Source: Deltaproteobacteria bacterium (GTDB lineage Bacteria > Desulfobacterota > Binatia > UBA9968). From it: a DNA stretch of 63,514 bases. The DNA is taken from NCBI GenBank assembly GCA_016210115.1, contig JACQUW010000044.1, forward strand, positions 1 to 63,514, in the 5' to 3' direction. The translations under genes and the position numbers were made by a program. The notes under the pieces are model-generated. The model was not told where the DNA came from, searched no databases, and saw only the letters and a list, made by a program, of their open reading frames with translations. Of this stretch, positions 18,046 through 26,704 are shown in pieces (positions within the stretch are counted from its first letter, which is position 1; every line of letters starts with the position of its first letter).

Positions 18046-19032
18046 CCCGGGAACTTGCGTGAAGACCAAGTGCTCAGCCGCAATGAGCGTGTACGCTTTA
18101 ACTGAAAACGGAGCAAGGGCATGATAAAGTTTTCCCGCCAGGCTCTGCGACTTTGGATTCGGTCTTCTCTCAAACAGGTGAGAGCTCCCAAACACCTCTT
18201 TGACTATCGCGGTCAGCTCCCGGTAGGAAAGCAGTCGCTTGCCGCTATAAGGCCCCTTGCCTCTGAGCCGGCAGTAGGGGTCTGCAAGATTTCTCGGAAG
18301 AAATCCCACGCCCCAGAGGTTCACGTGAGGCTCAGCGGCTACCAACGAATAACGATTAGGCGAATTGAAAAGAAATCCTCCGCCGTCCTTAAGGACTTTC
18401 CTGGCCTCAAGTAAGAACGCCCGTTGGTCCCGCACATGTTCCACAACGTCCATGGAGTAGACGAAATCGAATGACTGGGTGGGTAAGGGAAGCGATTCTG
18501 CGCAGGCGGCGACAAAGGATCCGGAATAATAACCTTCCTCCTCGCAGAGTTTACGGGCCAGGACGAGCTCTTCCAGGGAGATGTCCACACCTGTGACATG
18601 GGGGGTCCGCGACAAAAAAGCGACGGTAGCTTCGCCCGACCCGCACCCCAGGTCCAGAATCCTGCAACCGGCGGGCAACGAATAGCCCAAATCCTGTAAC
18701 TGCGCCTGCAGGAGCTTCTCGCGTTCTCGGGCTCTGTACCGTAGTGTCAGACGATGCTCCAGGTGGGCATCCTTTTGATCTGGCGCTAGATCTGTTAAGA
18801 TCCGGCGCACGTAAAACCGCGTTAGACCTTCCCAATCGAACTCACGATACCGATCCAGCAAGGCGTTGACTCGCGCGGTCTCCTCTCTACGGGACACATA
18901 AGGCGGATCAAAGAGCCGAAAATCGGGGATACCAGCAATGAACGGGAACTCCCTCTGACAGGCCATGCAAGAATAAGCCCGGGGAGCTTCATCTTTGAGG
19001 TCGTGCCGGCAGCCTGGGCAAACGAAGGTCAT
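17962..19032 (-). CDS. SAM-dependent methyltransferase with N-terminal zinc-ribbon
   Basis: ATG 19032 (MTFVCPGCRHDL) is preferred; the 16 codons upstream in the open frame are repeat word C. Residues 3-35 carry two CxxC knuckles (CPGC, CMAC) as in Trm112-like zinc-ribbons. Next comes a class I methyltransferase with motif I ILDLGCGSGEATVAFL, the acidic loop VTGVDIS, post-I SFDFVYSMDVVEHVRDQ and LKDGGGFLFNSPN (Methyltransf_11 type). It likely methylates a sugar or lipid-linked glycan; the substrate is unknown. The tail (SKKAAGRQQPAAGRMKDSKA) is translated word B and A repeat, so the native protein probably ended near FTQVPG. Confidence 0.85.
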   Translation of the reverse strand: MTFVCPGCRHDLKDEAPRAYSCMACQREFPFIAGIPDFRLFDPPYVSRREETARVNALLDRYREFDWEGLTRFYVRRILTDLAPDQKDAHLEHRLTLRYRAREREKLLQAQLQDLGYSLPAGCRILDLGCGSGEATVAFLSRTPHVTGVDISLEELVLARKLCEEEGYYSGSFVAACAESLPLPTQSFDFVYSMDVVEHVRDQRAFLLEARKVLKDGGGFLFNSPNRYSLVAAEPHVNLWGVGFLPRNLADPYCRLRGKGPYSGKRLLSYRELTAIVKEVFGSSHLFERRPNPKSQSLAGKLYHALAPFSVKAYTLIAAEHLVFTQVPGENSKKAAGRQQPAAGRMKDSKAHSAES

Positions 19033-19312
19033 TATAAGAGAGTCGAGGGTTGAGAGTTTAGAGTTGAGAGCTAAGAGCAAAGCGCCTGAAAAACCAAGCT
19101 GGCAGGGGGCAGCTTGCAGTTGGCAGAACTAAAGACGGCAAAGCGAAGAGAGCAAAGTGTGAAGCCAGCGGGCAGCAGGCGGCTGGCAGCAAGCAGAAAA
19201 TCACACCCTATACAACGCTATCCATTATGCCCTGGTGCTGCAAAACGGTCCGGACCACGGACAAAAAGGACCGCTGACTATAGAGCCCGTCATCGGTCGC
19301 CGGTCGTCGGTC
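19033..19312. repeat. composite repeat tract (words C, A, B, A, B, D)
   Basis: C (GAGAGTCGAGGGTTGAGAG and TTTAGAGTTGAGAG), A, B (AGCTGGCAGGGGGCAGCTTG), an A-like AAGCGAAGAGAGCAAAGTG, B (GCGGGCAGCAGGCGGCTGGC), a reversed short A and then D (GGTCGCCGGTCGTCGGTCC). D encodes the last residues (SGPTTGDR) of the next glycosyltransferase. The first C word abuts the methyltransferase ATG. Confidence 0.75.
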
Positions 19313-20432
19313 CTGAACTACCGGCCAACAACTGTTCGTACGTCGACCTATATTGCTCATACACCTTGTCCCAGGTTGGATGGGAGAGGACCGCTTTCAA
19401 ACATCCATGCGAGAGTTCTTCACGATGGCTTTCATCCGTTATGATTCTCCCCAGATACTCAGCGAGCTCAGCGGCGTTTTCAGGCTCAAACAGGTACCCA
19501 TTCAGCCCATGCTTTATCAAGGCGACGCAGGCAGAAATAGCCGAGGCGACAACCGGACAGCCTAAAGACATCGCTTCCAGGATGACAAGAGGCAGCCCTT
19601 CCCGGCGCGATGGCACAACGACAACATCCGCATTTCGGATGTATCCCAGGGTGCTTTCCCTATTCAGGGTTCCCAAGAATCTAACTTTATCCGCTATGTT
19701 AAGCCTTGTCGCGATATTTCTAAGCTCGTCCCGCTGAGGGCCATCCCCGATAAAGTACAAGAGGTGGTTGTTACTGGAAGGCAATTTGAGAAACGATCGA
19801 AGCAGCACATCAGGAGCCTTGCGATAGTTTAGATCTCCGGCAAACAGGACATAACGCTCTCCGCCATTGGTCTGTTCCCGAAAAACGCTAAGCTCCTCAG
19901 CGGACGGTCTGCCGTTAGGTATCCTGCTCGCCTTGCCCATTAACTGCGGGCGCAAATCGACAATTTCTGCCAGAAGAGCACCGGAAACGGCAGACACATG
20001 GCGCGCTTGATCGTTGAGTTCATTCAGATATGAGCTTGTTGGACCATGTAATTGCAGCACATCACTTCCCTGATAGGTAATGAGAATCGGCATCTCGGAA
20101 GGAAGCAATCCCTGAAATTTCGGCACTGGACATTGGATGTGGATGATTTCCGTCTTATATTCTTGCAGTAGCCGTCTCATTTTATATCGAGCACGCGTTC
20201 TCAGGGCTTGAGCCCTCAAATACCCAAAGGGGCCCTCGCCCATAGCCGGATGATCGGGGATGCACAGACGCATCACATTCCCGTCGATTGATTCCTCACT
20301 CACTGAGCCTACAGGTGTAACGATCAGAACAGAATCTCCCCTCGAAATGGCCGCCTTGCGCAACTGATCTACAGTGTTGGTGACTCCCCCGATAACCGGA
20401 AAATAAACGGGGGTTAAAAGTACGATTCGCAT
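19290..20432 (-). CDS. GT4 family glycosyltransferase
   Basis: ATG 20432 gives 380 residues (MRIVLLTPVYFPVIGGVTNTV); the longer frame adds 32 repeat-coded residues. GT4 features: the Gly-rich acceptor loop GGVTNTVDQLRKAA, the second-domain strand YVLFAGDLNYRKAPDVLLRSF, LLYFIGDGPQRDEL, and the donor-binding end VVVPSRREGLPLVILEAMSLGCPVVAS, which holds the E-x7-E motif. It transfers a sugar from a nucleotide donor onto a lipid-linked or growing chain on the cytoplasmic side; donor and acceptor are unknown. A D word lies directly before the ATG and another covers the stop. Confidence 0.9.
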   Translation of the reverse strand: MRIVLLTPVYFPVIGGVTNTVDQLRKAAISRGDSVLIVTPVGSVSEESIDGNVMRLCIPDHPAMGEGPFGYLRAQALRTRARYKMRRLLQEYKTEIIHIQCPVPKFQGLLPSEMPILITYQGSDVLQLHGPTSSYLNELNDQARHVSAVSGALLAEIVDLRPQLMGKASRIPNGRPSAEELSVFREQTNGGERYVLFAGDLNYRKAPDVLLRSFLKLPSSNNHLLYFIGDGPQRDELRNIATRLNIADKVRFLGTLNRESTLGYIRNADVVVVPSRREGLPLVILEAMSLGCPVVASAISACVALIKHGLNGYLFEPENAAELAEYLGRIITDESHREELSHGCLKAVLSHPTWDKVYEQYRSTYEQLLAGSSGPTTGDR

Positions 20433-20447
20433 GGACTTACGTGTTCC

Positions 20448-21005
20448 GCTTCGACCGGAGACCGACGACGGCTGACCGTTGGAGTTGAGGGTTGAGAGTT
20501 CAGCGTGGAGAGTAAGGCACTCTGGCATAGCGCATGGAGCATGGAGCCCAAAAACAGGAACCAGCAGGCAGCTTGCAGCAAGCAGAACAAAAACACATGC
20601 TACAGAACTCCAGCACTTGGCAAAGCAACGTGCTTTGCTCTATGCGCTATGCGCTTTGCTGTCTTTCGTTCTGCCTGCTGCCAGCTGCCTTCTGCCCGCT
20701 GCCTATTGTTTTCCGCTCTTTGCCCTTTGCCCTCTGCTCTTTGCTGTTGCCGTTCTGCCATCTGCCTCCTGCCGACTGTTCTTTTTTGCGCTTTGCTCTA
20801 AGCGCCTTGCTGTCTTCTGCCAGCTGCCAACTGCTTGCTACCGCCGGCCTTTGCGGCCCTCTGCTCTTTGCTGCTTAAAGTTCTGCCCGCTGCTTGCTGC
20901 CAACTGCCGCCTGTTCTTTTGCGCTTTGCTCAATGCTCTTTGCTGTCTTATAGTTCTGCCAACTGCTAACTGCTCGCTGCCTGCTGATTTGTGCTCTTTG
21001 CTCTT
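20448..21005. repeat. long composite repeat tract, inverted about its middle, with tandem A+B units
   Basis: Left half reads D (GAGACCGACGACGGCTGACC), C (GAGTTGAGGGTTGAGAGTTC), A (GCATAGCGCATGGAGCATGG), B (AGCAGGCAGCTTGCAGCAAG). After about 20620 everything is reversed: four or five units of A (TATGCGCTATGCGCTTTGC), connector (TGTCTTTCGTTCTGCC), B (TGCTGCCAGCTGCC) and a T-rich spacer, about 80-95 bp each. The reversed half runs into the SDR gene, where it encodes 57 residues. No gene is credible in the 405-bp gap (20433-20837), although long frames are open in several phases. Confidence 0.85.
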
Positions 21006-21989
21006 TGCGATTTCGTGGCCCGAGAGCTTCTCTTTATAATAAGCGATGATGCGTTGCAGCATTTCCGGCAGGTCCAGCGTCGGTCGGTAGCCGATGAGAT
21101 TCTTTACCTTACTGATATTGGGGAGTCGCCGGGGCATGTCCTCGAAACCTTCCTCATAAGCCCGATCGTAAGGTACCAAGATTATCTCGGATGAGCTTGC
21201 GGTCAGCTCTTTCACCAACAAAGCAAGCTCGTAGATCGAGATATCCCTCGTATGTCCGAGATTAAACACTTCCCCGAAGGCTTTAGGGTGTTCTACGAGC
21301 TCGATCATCGCGTTCACAACGTCCGTGACCCAGGTAAATGAGCGTCTTTGAGTGCCGTCGCCGTACACGGTGAGGGGCTCGCCGGAAAGCGCCTGGCAAA
21401 CGAAGCGCGGCACGACCATGCCATACTGGCCCGTCTGTCGCGGCCCGATCGTATTGAAAAGCCGAACGATGACAGTCGGCAACTTCTTCTCTTTGAAATA
21501 AGCCCTGGCAAGAAACTCATCGATAATCTTCGAAGCCGCATAGCACCAGCGGGCTCGCGACGTCGGACCCATGACCAGATTATCCTCCTCCCCAAATAAC
21601 GGCTCGTCCAACTTGCCGTAAACCTCTGAGGTTGAAGCCAGCAAAGTCGGCTTCCGCTTTCGCGCGGCAAGCTCCAGGACCAACTCCGTGGCTCGGATGT
21701 TGGTTTCAATCGTGCGAACCGGCTCTTCGACAATAAGACGCACACCCACAGCGGCAGCGAGATGGAAAATCACATCGGCCCGGTCCACCAACTCGAGCAG
21801 CAGAGACCGGTTCATGACCGAGTCCAGGGTGTACCGGAAACCCCGCCGGCCCTGGAGGTGGGCAATATTCTCGATGCTTCCGGTGGAGAGGTCATCCAGA
21901 ATTTCCACCTGATAGCCCCGCTCCAGCAAGGTTTCGGCCAGATGAGAACCGACGAAACCCGCCCCGCCGGTGATGAGTACCGTTTTCAT
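20838..21989 (-). CDS. NAD-dependent epimerase/dehydratase (extended SDR) with repeat-coded tail
   Basis: The first 326 residues or so are a complete extended SDR: nucleotide loop TGGAGFVGSHLAE, IFHLAAAVGV, STSEVYG, catalytic YAASK, and NTIGPRQTGQYGMVVPRFV followed by VYGDGTQRRSFTWVTDVV. The pattern is closest to UDP-glucuronate decarboxylase or UDP-sugar 4-epimerase-like enzymes, so it should act on a nucleotide sugar in the cytosol. The last 57 residues (from about IAKSKEHKSAGSEQ onward, ending AEGRKGRR) are translated A and B repeat. The ATG overlaps the stop of the preceding glycosyltransferase by one base (TAATG), so the two are coupled. Confidence 0.88.
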   Translation of the reverse strand: MKTVLITGGAGFVGSHLAETLLERGYQVEILDDLSTGSIENIAHLQGRRGFRYTLDSVMNRSLLLELVDRADVIFHLAAAVGVRLIVEEPVRTIETNIRATELVLELAARKRKPTLLASTSEVYGKLDEPLFGEEDNLVMGPTSRARWCYAASKIIDEFLARAYFKEKKLPTVIVRLFNTIGPRQTGQYGMVVPRFVCQALSGEPLTVYGDGTQRRSFTWVTDVVNAMIELVEHPKAFGEVFNLGHTRDISIYELALLVKELTASSSEIILVPYDRAYEEGFEDMPRRLPNISKVKNLIGYRPTLDLPEMLQRIIAYYKEKLSGHEIAKSKEHKSAGSEQLAVGRTIRQQRALSKAQKNRRQLAASSGQNFKQQRAEGRKGRR

Positions 21990-23203
21990 TAATCAAATCC
22001 TTTCCGTTGACCCGACCGCTCCGACAATTCCATTAGGGCAGCGAATCTCGTTTGAGCCGTACGGATGCTGAACTCCGTGCGGGCGCAGTTCCAGGCGCTG
22101 GCGCTGATTTGTTCCTGCAGGTCCAAGTTTCGCACCAGCATCTCGATTGTCTGCGCCAACTGCTTGGGCTCGGCTTTATCAACGACGACGCCACAACGCT
22201 GTTGCCGAAAATACCAGGAGAGAAAGCAATCTGCCGGAGCATGGACCAGGATAGGGCGCCTGGAAGCCAGATATTCTCCCAGTTTGCTTGTGGCGGAGGT
22301 TTTGATGACCTCGGGATAGGGAGAGTTGAAGGACAGCGGAAGGAAAAGAATATCCGCCCTGCGCTGAATATCCGGCATGGCGGACGCGGGCTGGGGTTCA
22401 TGGCGAACGACCGGCCCGCGGATCCCTCTCTCAGCCAGGTAAGATGCCGGCGTAGACGTATAAAGGTGTAATTTTGCAGCCGGGGAACCAAGTAGATCCA
22501 GTGCCGCTATAAGATTCCGAAACGCGTCATAATGAGCATCGTAAATTGCGCCTGTATAGACGATCTGAATCTCGCCATCACTATTGCCGGATGCGCCGTT
22601 CAAATGACCTTCATACTCCGAAAGGTCACATGGGTTACGGATTACCGTGGAGCTGACTCCATACCGGCGCTTCAGCTCGTCAGTCATGAATTCATTGGGA
22701 GAGATGATCCCGGCCGCGCCGCGCATCAGCCCTGGCTCAAGACGTTGCGCAAAATAGCGCGCCAGAGGGTCCATCCATTGAAAAGAGTAGTAATCGAACA
22801 GGTGCGCGTAAAATTTAGCCCGAACCAGGCGGCTCGCCAGATAAGCAGCCGGCAAATCCACGAGATCGCCGGTGCAGGCGATCACCGCCTCGCACTGCTC
22901 CCGTTTCATAATCCGAGCAATCTGAAACCCACGCGAAAGGATGCCAAGCGGAACGTTAACAAACTCGCGAACCCTCGCCAGGCCGAATCGATAACCGCGC
23001 TTGAGCTCCCATCGGATCGGCAGATGGTAGTACCTGGTCGGCAATCTCTGATTGGAACCTTCATCCCGGACGCGTTTACTGTAGTCTTGCCGGGAGAGCA
23101 GACAATATTGGCTCGGATCGACCGAGCTGAGCAGGCGATAAATCATGATCGCCTGCCCGGATAGCGAGGGCGGCAAAGTGTGGGACACCAGGGCAAACTT
23201 CAT
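21989..23203 (-). CDS. Glycosyltransferase, GT4-like
   Basis: 404 residues, MKFALVSHTLPPSLSGQAIM. The N-terminal Rossmann fold includes YLASRLVRAKFYAHLFDYYSF and GIISPNEFMTDELKRRYG (an acceptor-domain segment often seen in sugar transferases of Gram-negative glycans). The C-terminal half has IQIVYTGAIYDAHYDAFRNL, RADILFLPLSFNSPYPEVIK and SKLGEYLASRRPILVHAP, where SKLxEYLASG-type motifs contact the donor. It is tightly coupled to both neighbours: ATGA overlap with the SDR gene upstream and TAATG with the SDR gene downstream. The SDR-GT-SDR trio therefore likely makes and uses one sugar. Confidence 0.85.
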   Translation of the reverse strand: MKFALVSHTLPPSLSGQAIMIYRLLSSVDPSQYCLLSRQDYSKRVRDEGSNQRLPTRYYHLPIRWELKRGYRFGLARVREFVNVPLGILSRGFQIARIMKREQCEAVIACTGDLVDLPAAYLASRLVRAKFYAHLFDYYSFQWMDPLARYFAQRLEPGLMRGAAGIISPNEFMTDELKRRYGVSSTVIRNPCDLSEYEGHLNGASGNSDGEIQIVYTGAIYDAHYDAFRNLIAALDLLGSPAAKLHLYTSTPASYLAERGIRGPVVRHEPQPASAMPDIQRRADILFLPLSFNSPYPEVIKTSATSKLGEYLASRRPILVHAPADCFLSWYFRQQRCGVVVDKAEPKQLAQTIEMLVRNLDLQEQISASAWNCARTEFSIRTAQTRFAALMELSERSGQRKGFD

Positions 23204-24135
23204 AAGGATCGCATCTCCAGTTTGACCCAGTCCACATACTCGCTCAGTCCTTGTTTGATATCGACGGCCGGCTCAAAACCTAAATTCTTGCGGGCGGCGG
23301 AAATATCGGCGCAGCTATCACGCACTTCACCCTTCCGAGGTGGGGCGTGTTCGACAGCTAGTCTATCCCCATGGATCTCACGGAGAATGTCGACGAGACT
23401 GTTGATGGTCGTTGAAGTCCCGGATGCGATATTAAAGGCTCCGGAAGCGCCGTTGGTCGTGGCGGCAAGGATATTGGCCCGCGCCACGTCGCGCACATTC
23501 ACGAAATCACGAGTTTGTTGCCCGTCGCCGAAGATGACCAAGGGTTGACCATGGAGCAACCGATGGGCAAATATCGGGATAACGTTCCCGTAAGCGTCAT
23601 AACGCTGATTGACCCCATAGACATTGAAATACCGAAGGCACGCAACTTCGAATTCGTACAACCTTGAGTACGCCAGACAGAGCTTCTCTGCCGCCATTTT
23701 GCTGGCGCCGTAAGGCGACTCGGGATCCAGCGGATGATCTTCGCGGATCGGCAAATGCTTGACTTCTCCGAAAATCGCCGCCGAGGACGAGAAGACTACT
23801 TTTTTTACACCCGCCTTTCTTGCTGCCTCGAGAACGCGTACCGTCCCGATCACGTTGACGTCGGAGTCCTCAATAGGCTGCTCGATTGAGCGGAGATTGC
23901 CGACGGCGGCTGCGAGGTGGAAAACCACGTTCACGCCGTCCATAAGTTTTGAGACGAGATCCCCGTTGCGGATATCTCCCCCGACAAACCTTGCCTTTGC
24001 GAGAGCCTCCAGATTTTGTTGGTAGCCACTGGAAAGGTTGTCCAGGACGACAGTGTCGTACCCTTCTTCGACAAGGAGTTTTACCACGTTAGAGCCGATG
24101 AAACCGGCCCCGCCTGTTACTAGTGCTTTGCTCAT
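23200..24135 (-). CDS. NAD-dependent nucleotide-sugar epimerase (UDP-glucose/GlcNAc 4-epimerase-like)
   Basis: 311 residues, standard length. TGGAGFIGSNVVKLL, VVFHLAAAVG, FSSSAAIFGEVKHLPI, the active-site YGASK, CLRYFNVYGVNQRYDAYGNVIPIF and FGDGQQTRDFVNVRDVA are the marks of GalE/WbpP-type extended SDRs. It most likely interconverts the C4 epimer of a UDP-hexose or UDP-HexNAc; the exact sugar is not predictable. It starts the coupled SDR-GT-SDR run. A pair of palindromic elements lies upstream. Confidence 0.88.
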   Translation of the reverse strand: MSKALVTGGAGFIGSNVVKLLVEEGYDTVVLDNLSSGYQQNLEALAKARFVGGDIRNGDLVSKLMDGVNVVFHLAAAVGNLRSIEQPIEDSDVNVIGTVRVLEAARKAGVKKVVFSSSAAIFGEVKHLPIREDHPLDPESPYGASKMAAEKLCLAYSRLYEFEVACLRYFNVYGVNQRYDAYGNVIPIFAHRLLHGQPLVIFGDGQQTRDFVNVRDVARANILAATTNGASGAFNIASGTSTTINSLVDILREIHGDRLAVEHAPPRKGEVRDSCADISAARKNLGFEPAVDIKQGLSEYVDWVKLEMRSL

Positions 24136-24249
24136 ATGAAGAAACTTAAACAGTATTCCGATAAGAATCTACGACGTGTGTTCCCTGTCGCCTTGGCGGC
24201 TGTGTCATAATGCCATTCATCTCCAGCCTTATCTCTGTTCATTTCGTTT

Positions 24250-24404
24250 CCCCCCATCCTTGCCTTCCCCCGCAAGGGGGGAAGGTTTAAGACTCCATGC
24301 AAGGATTTTTGGGAAAGCTAAAAAAGTAAAGGGAGCCATCTCCGCGTTTTATTATCTTTGTTCATACTTCCTCCCCGCTTGCGGGGGAGAACTAAGGTGG
24401 GGGG
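24250..24404. repeat. inverted pair of G/C-rich palindromic elements
   Basis: Left copy CCCCCCATCCTTGCCTTCCC then CCGCAAGGGGGGAAGG; right copy CTCCCCGCTTGCGGGGGAG then AACTAAGGTGGGGGG. They face each other about 80 bp apart, as at 51.3 and 61.0 kb. The 311-bp gap (24136-24446) holds nothing else recognisable; a rightward open frame through it is repeat translation. Confidence 0.8.
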
Positions 24405-24446
24405 CTGCGAGGGCGAAGAAGTTTGTCAGCGCCCTGACCAAGGTGC

Positions 24447-25502
24447 TTAAGATGTCGACCTGATCCAAAAACTGGTGGGTTCCGACAGCGGGAACGATTC
24501 GCGCATCGTCTGGTATTCCGGAAGAACCCGACTGATCTGGTCGGCGTACTTCAGCATCATGTAGTTCCCCGGCCAGAGCACCTCAAACCTGGAGTTGAAG
24601 GCGAGAAAGGCCTGCAATAAATACTGTTCATTCCAGTAATAGTGATTGGTCTCAAAATAGACGCGAGGGTACGGCTTCGGTAAACTGATGTCATGGATAT
24701 GCACGAGGACGCCTGCCGGTAGACGAGGAAGGACCTCGCAATACTCGAACTGTACATCACCGGCGGCTCGCAGCACATGGGTCGAATCTATGAACAATAT
24801 GTCGCGGGGCTCCAGGGACGTAAACAAGCTGAAGTCGACCTCCTGAACCTTTTTCTCAATAATCTCAGACAAACCTGGGAGACCGTGTTTGAGATAATCC
24901 GGCACAAAGGGGTCGATGGCCGTAAGATGCGCGCCTTCACCGTCTTCCTTCAGGTTTTGCATACTTGCTGCCGCCGCCAATAAGGTTGAAAACCCGGAGC
25001 CGATTTCCACAATCCGCTTCGGTTTAAAGTGCCTGATCAGGCTGTAGTAGACATGCGCATCAACCGCCATAAAGGCACCGTTAATGAGATAAAAAGTTTT
25101 TGCATCACTTGATCGATGGAGCGGAAAGCGTTCCCTGAATTCACTCAGGTAGTTGGCAACAACCGTTTGGACAAGGTCAAGCGCGTCGGCGTCGTTGATT
25201 TTGAGTCCGACCAATTCGGACTGGCTGGTCCAAAATTTCTCACTCAGATCACTCTCCTCTGGGATGGGCAGGTAATAATGCTTCTGGAGGAGATGATAGC
25301 CGTACCTGGAAAACATCTTATGGGCGTCGTTACGCAGTCCGTACTTTGCCAGACCGGCGGCAACCATTTGCGCAAGGACGAGAATGCCTTTTCGCGCATA
25401 GTTCCGAATTAGCCTCTGTTTGATTGAATAGAGCACCGGAGCTGCTGTTTTGTGGAGTTTTAGCGCAGAGGAGATAAACGATGAATGCCTGACGGATTTC
25501 AC
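24447..25502 (-). CDS. Class I SAM-dependent methyltransferase (Methyltransf_24 type)
   Basis: 351 residues from a GTG. A helical N-terminal region of about 150 residues is followed by motif I RIVEIGSGFSTLLAAAA, the ribose-binding strand LTAIDPFVPDYL and the motif-IV-like ILFIDSTHVLRAAGDV, then LVHIHDISLPKPYP. This layout is seen in methyltransferases of rhamnosyl and other surface-sugar pathways. Substrate unknown. It follows the SDR gene by nine bases and is probably cotranscribed with it. Confidence 0.8.
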   Translation of the reverse strand: MKSVRHSSFISSALKLHKTAAPVLYSIKQRLIRNYARKGILVLAQMVAAGLAKYGLRNDAHKMFSRYGYHLLQKHYYLPIPEESDLSEKFWTSQSELVGLKINDADALDLVQTVVANYLSEFRERFPLHRSSDAKTFYLINGAFMAVDAHVYYSLIRHFKPKRIVEIGSGFSTLLAAAASMQNLKEDGEGAHLTAIDPFVPDYLKHGLPGLSEIIEKKVQEVDFSLFTSLEPRDILFIDSTHVLRAAGDVQFEYCEVLPRLPAGVLVHIHDISLPKPYPRVYFETNHYYWNEQYLLQAFLAFNSRFEVLWPGNYMMLKYADQISRVLPEYQTMRESFPLSEPTSFWIRSTS

Positions 25503-25511
25503 CTAACTGAG

Positions 25512-26579
25512 TCAACCGACCTTCAGCGTTTCCTGAGCGATATCCCGTTGTGCTGGCTTAACCTCATCAACCAACTCCCCGTTGCCTTCCACAACAGCAG
25601 TGCCGTCAAATTGGCTCAAACCGTGACCGTTGATTTTGTAGACCGTTCGCATCCAATCCGTGGTGATCCGCATACCCTCCTCCAAACCGTAGCTGTTCTT
25701 ATGATCCAGATCGCGGATGGCCTTTGAAACGTCCACGCGTTTCGCTTTTGTCGTCAAGATCTCCGAGTCACGATACTCTACCAAAGCTGGGTCGGCACCT
25801 GTCACCTTCAGTACGATATCCGACAATCCTTCTATGGTGTGGAGGCTATTGCCGCCGATATTGTACGTCTCACCCGGCTTAAAATTATCCACAATGTTGG
25901 CCAGGGTACGCACGCTGTCCGCCAGGTAGGTGGAAGTTCGGGAATGGCCACGGAACACCGTCCAGGGCAGCCCGTGGAGAGCGCAATAGAGGAAGCGGCA
26001 GTTTACGGAGCGGTAAGGACTGTAATATTCTCCCGGCCCATAGGTGTTAAAGATGCGCACCACCACGCTTTCCGTAGCGTACTGTGTCGCCGAGTTGCGA
26101 ACTTGCATCTCGTTGACCCACTTGGTCATGGCATAGTCATTCATCTGCTTGATCTCATACTCCTCCATGACGGTTTCCACCATGAGATCGGGCCAGTCGC
26201 CGTAGACCTCTGATGACGAGAAATGGATCAATCTGAACTTAAGCCGCTCCTGCAAACGGATGATGTTCTTGGTGCCGACGGCGTTCGTGCGCCACAGCGT
26301 TTCATAGAAATCCTCGCCGTTCCAGCGGCCGAATTCCGCGGCGCAGTGATAGACGTAGTCGAACGGCCCCATCTGTTCGATAACGCGCTCGATCTGGCGA
26401 AACTCTCCCACGTCGCACCGGGCATAAAGCGGCAGCTTGACGTCGGTCCGCAGGCTGAAGCCGATCTCGTCCGGCTGGTGGGGAAGATCACAGGACACCA
26501 CATGGTGGCCGCGCAGGCGCAGCTCCTTCACCAGGCCAGCGCCTAAAATCCCCAATCCGCCCGTAACCAAAATTCGCAT
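25512..26579 (-). CDS. NAD-dependent epimerase/dehydratase (dTDP-glucose 4,6-dehydratase-like SDR)
   Basis: 355 residues. TGGLGILGAGLVKEL gives the Rossmann loop; YVYHCAAEFGRWNGEDFYE replaces the more usual HLAA; SSSEVYGDWPDL and YAMTK give the active site, and FNTYGPGEYYSPYRSVNCRF the substrate loop. The last 40 residues have no counterpart in ordinary SDRs but do not look repeat-derived. It should act on a nucleotide sugar; the precise reaction is not clear. It is divergent to the DUF5678/retropepsin pair; the 125 bp between them must hold promoters for both directions. Confidence 0.82.
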   Translation of the reverse strand: MRILVTGGLGILGAGLVKELRLRGHHVVSCDLPHQPDEIGFSLRTDVKLPLYARCDVGEFRQIERVIEQMGPFDYVYHCAAEFGRWNGEDFYETLWRTNAVGTKNIIRLQERLKFRLIHFSSSEVYGDWPDLMVETVMEEYEIKQMNDYAMTKWVNEMQVRNSATQYATESVVVRIFNTYGPGEYYSPYRSVNCRFLYCALHGLPWTVFRGHSRTSTYLADSVRTLANIVDNFKPGETYNIGGNSLHTIEGLSDIVLKVTGADPALVEYRDSEILTTKAKRVDVSKAIRDLDHKNSYGLEEGMRITTDWMRTVYKINGHGLSQFDGTAVVEGNGELVDEVKPAQRDIAQETLKVG

Positions 26580-26704
26580 ATTAACCTCCGTTGTTGTTGG
26601 CTCTTCAGTTTTGGTGCTTACGGTTTAGATGTCTTCAGTTCGTTTAGTGGCGCACGCTCTAATTTTTCTGTTCGACCCGCTGTCAGGTTGTCACCGCCGG
26701 CTTT

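Noticed and set aside
17673..18105. Long open frames on the plus strand in the repeat tract (Leu/Cys-rich)
   Set aside because: They are translations of word A and B repeats in several frames at once, with no start signal or conserved block. The same holds at 6.9-7.25, 20.5-21.0 and 27.6 kb.
20448..21005. Possible CRISPR array in the long repeat tract
   Set aside because: Units are degenerate, have no constant repeat with unique spacers, and no cas gene is near.
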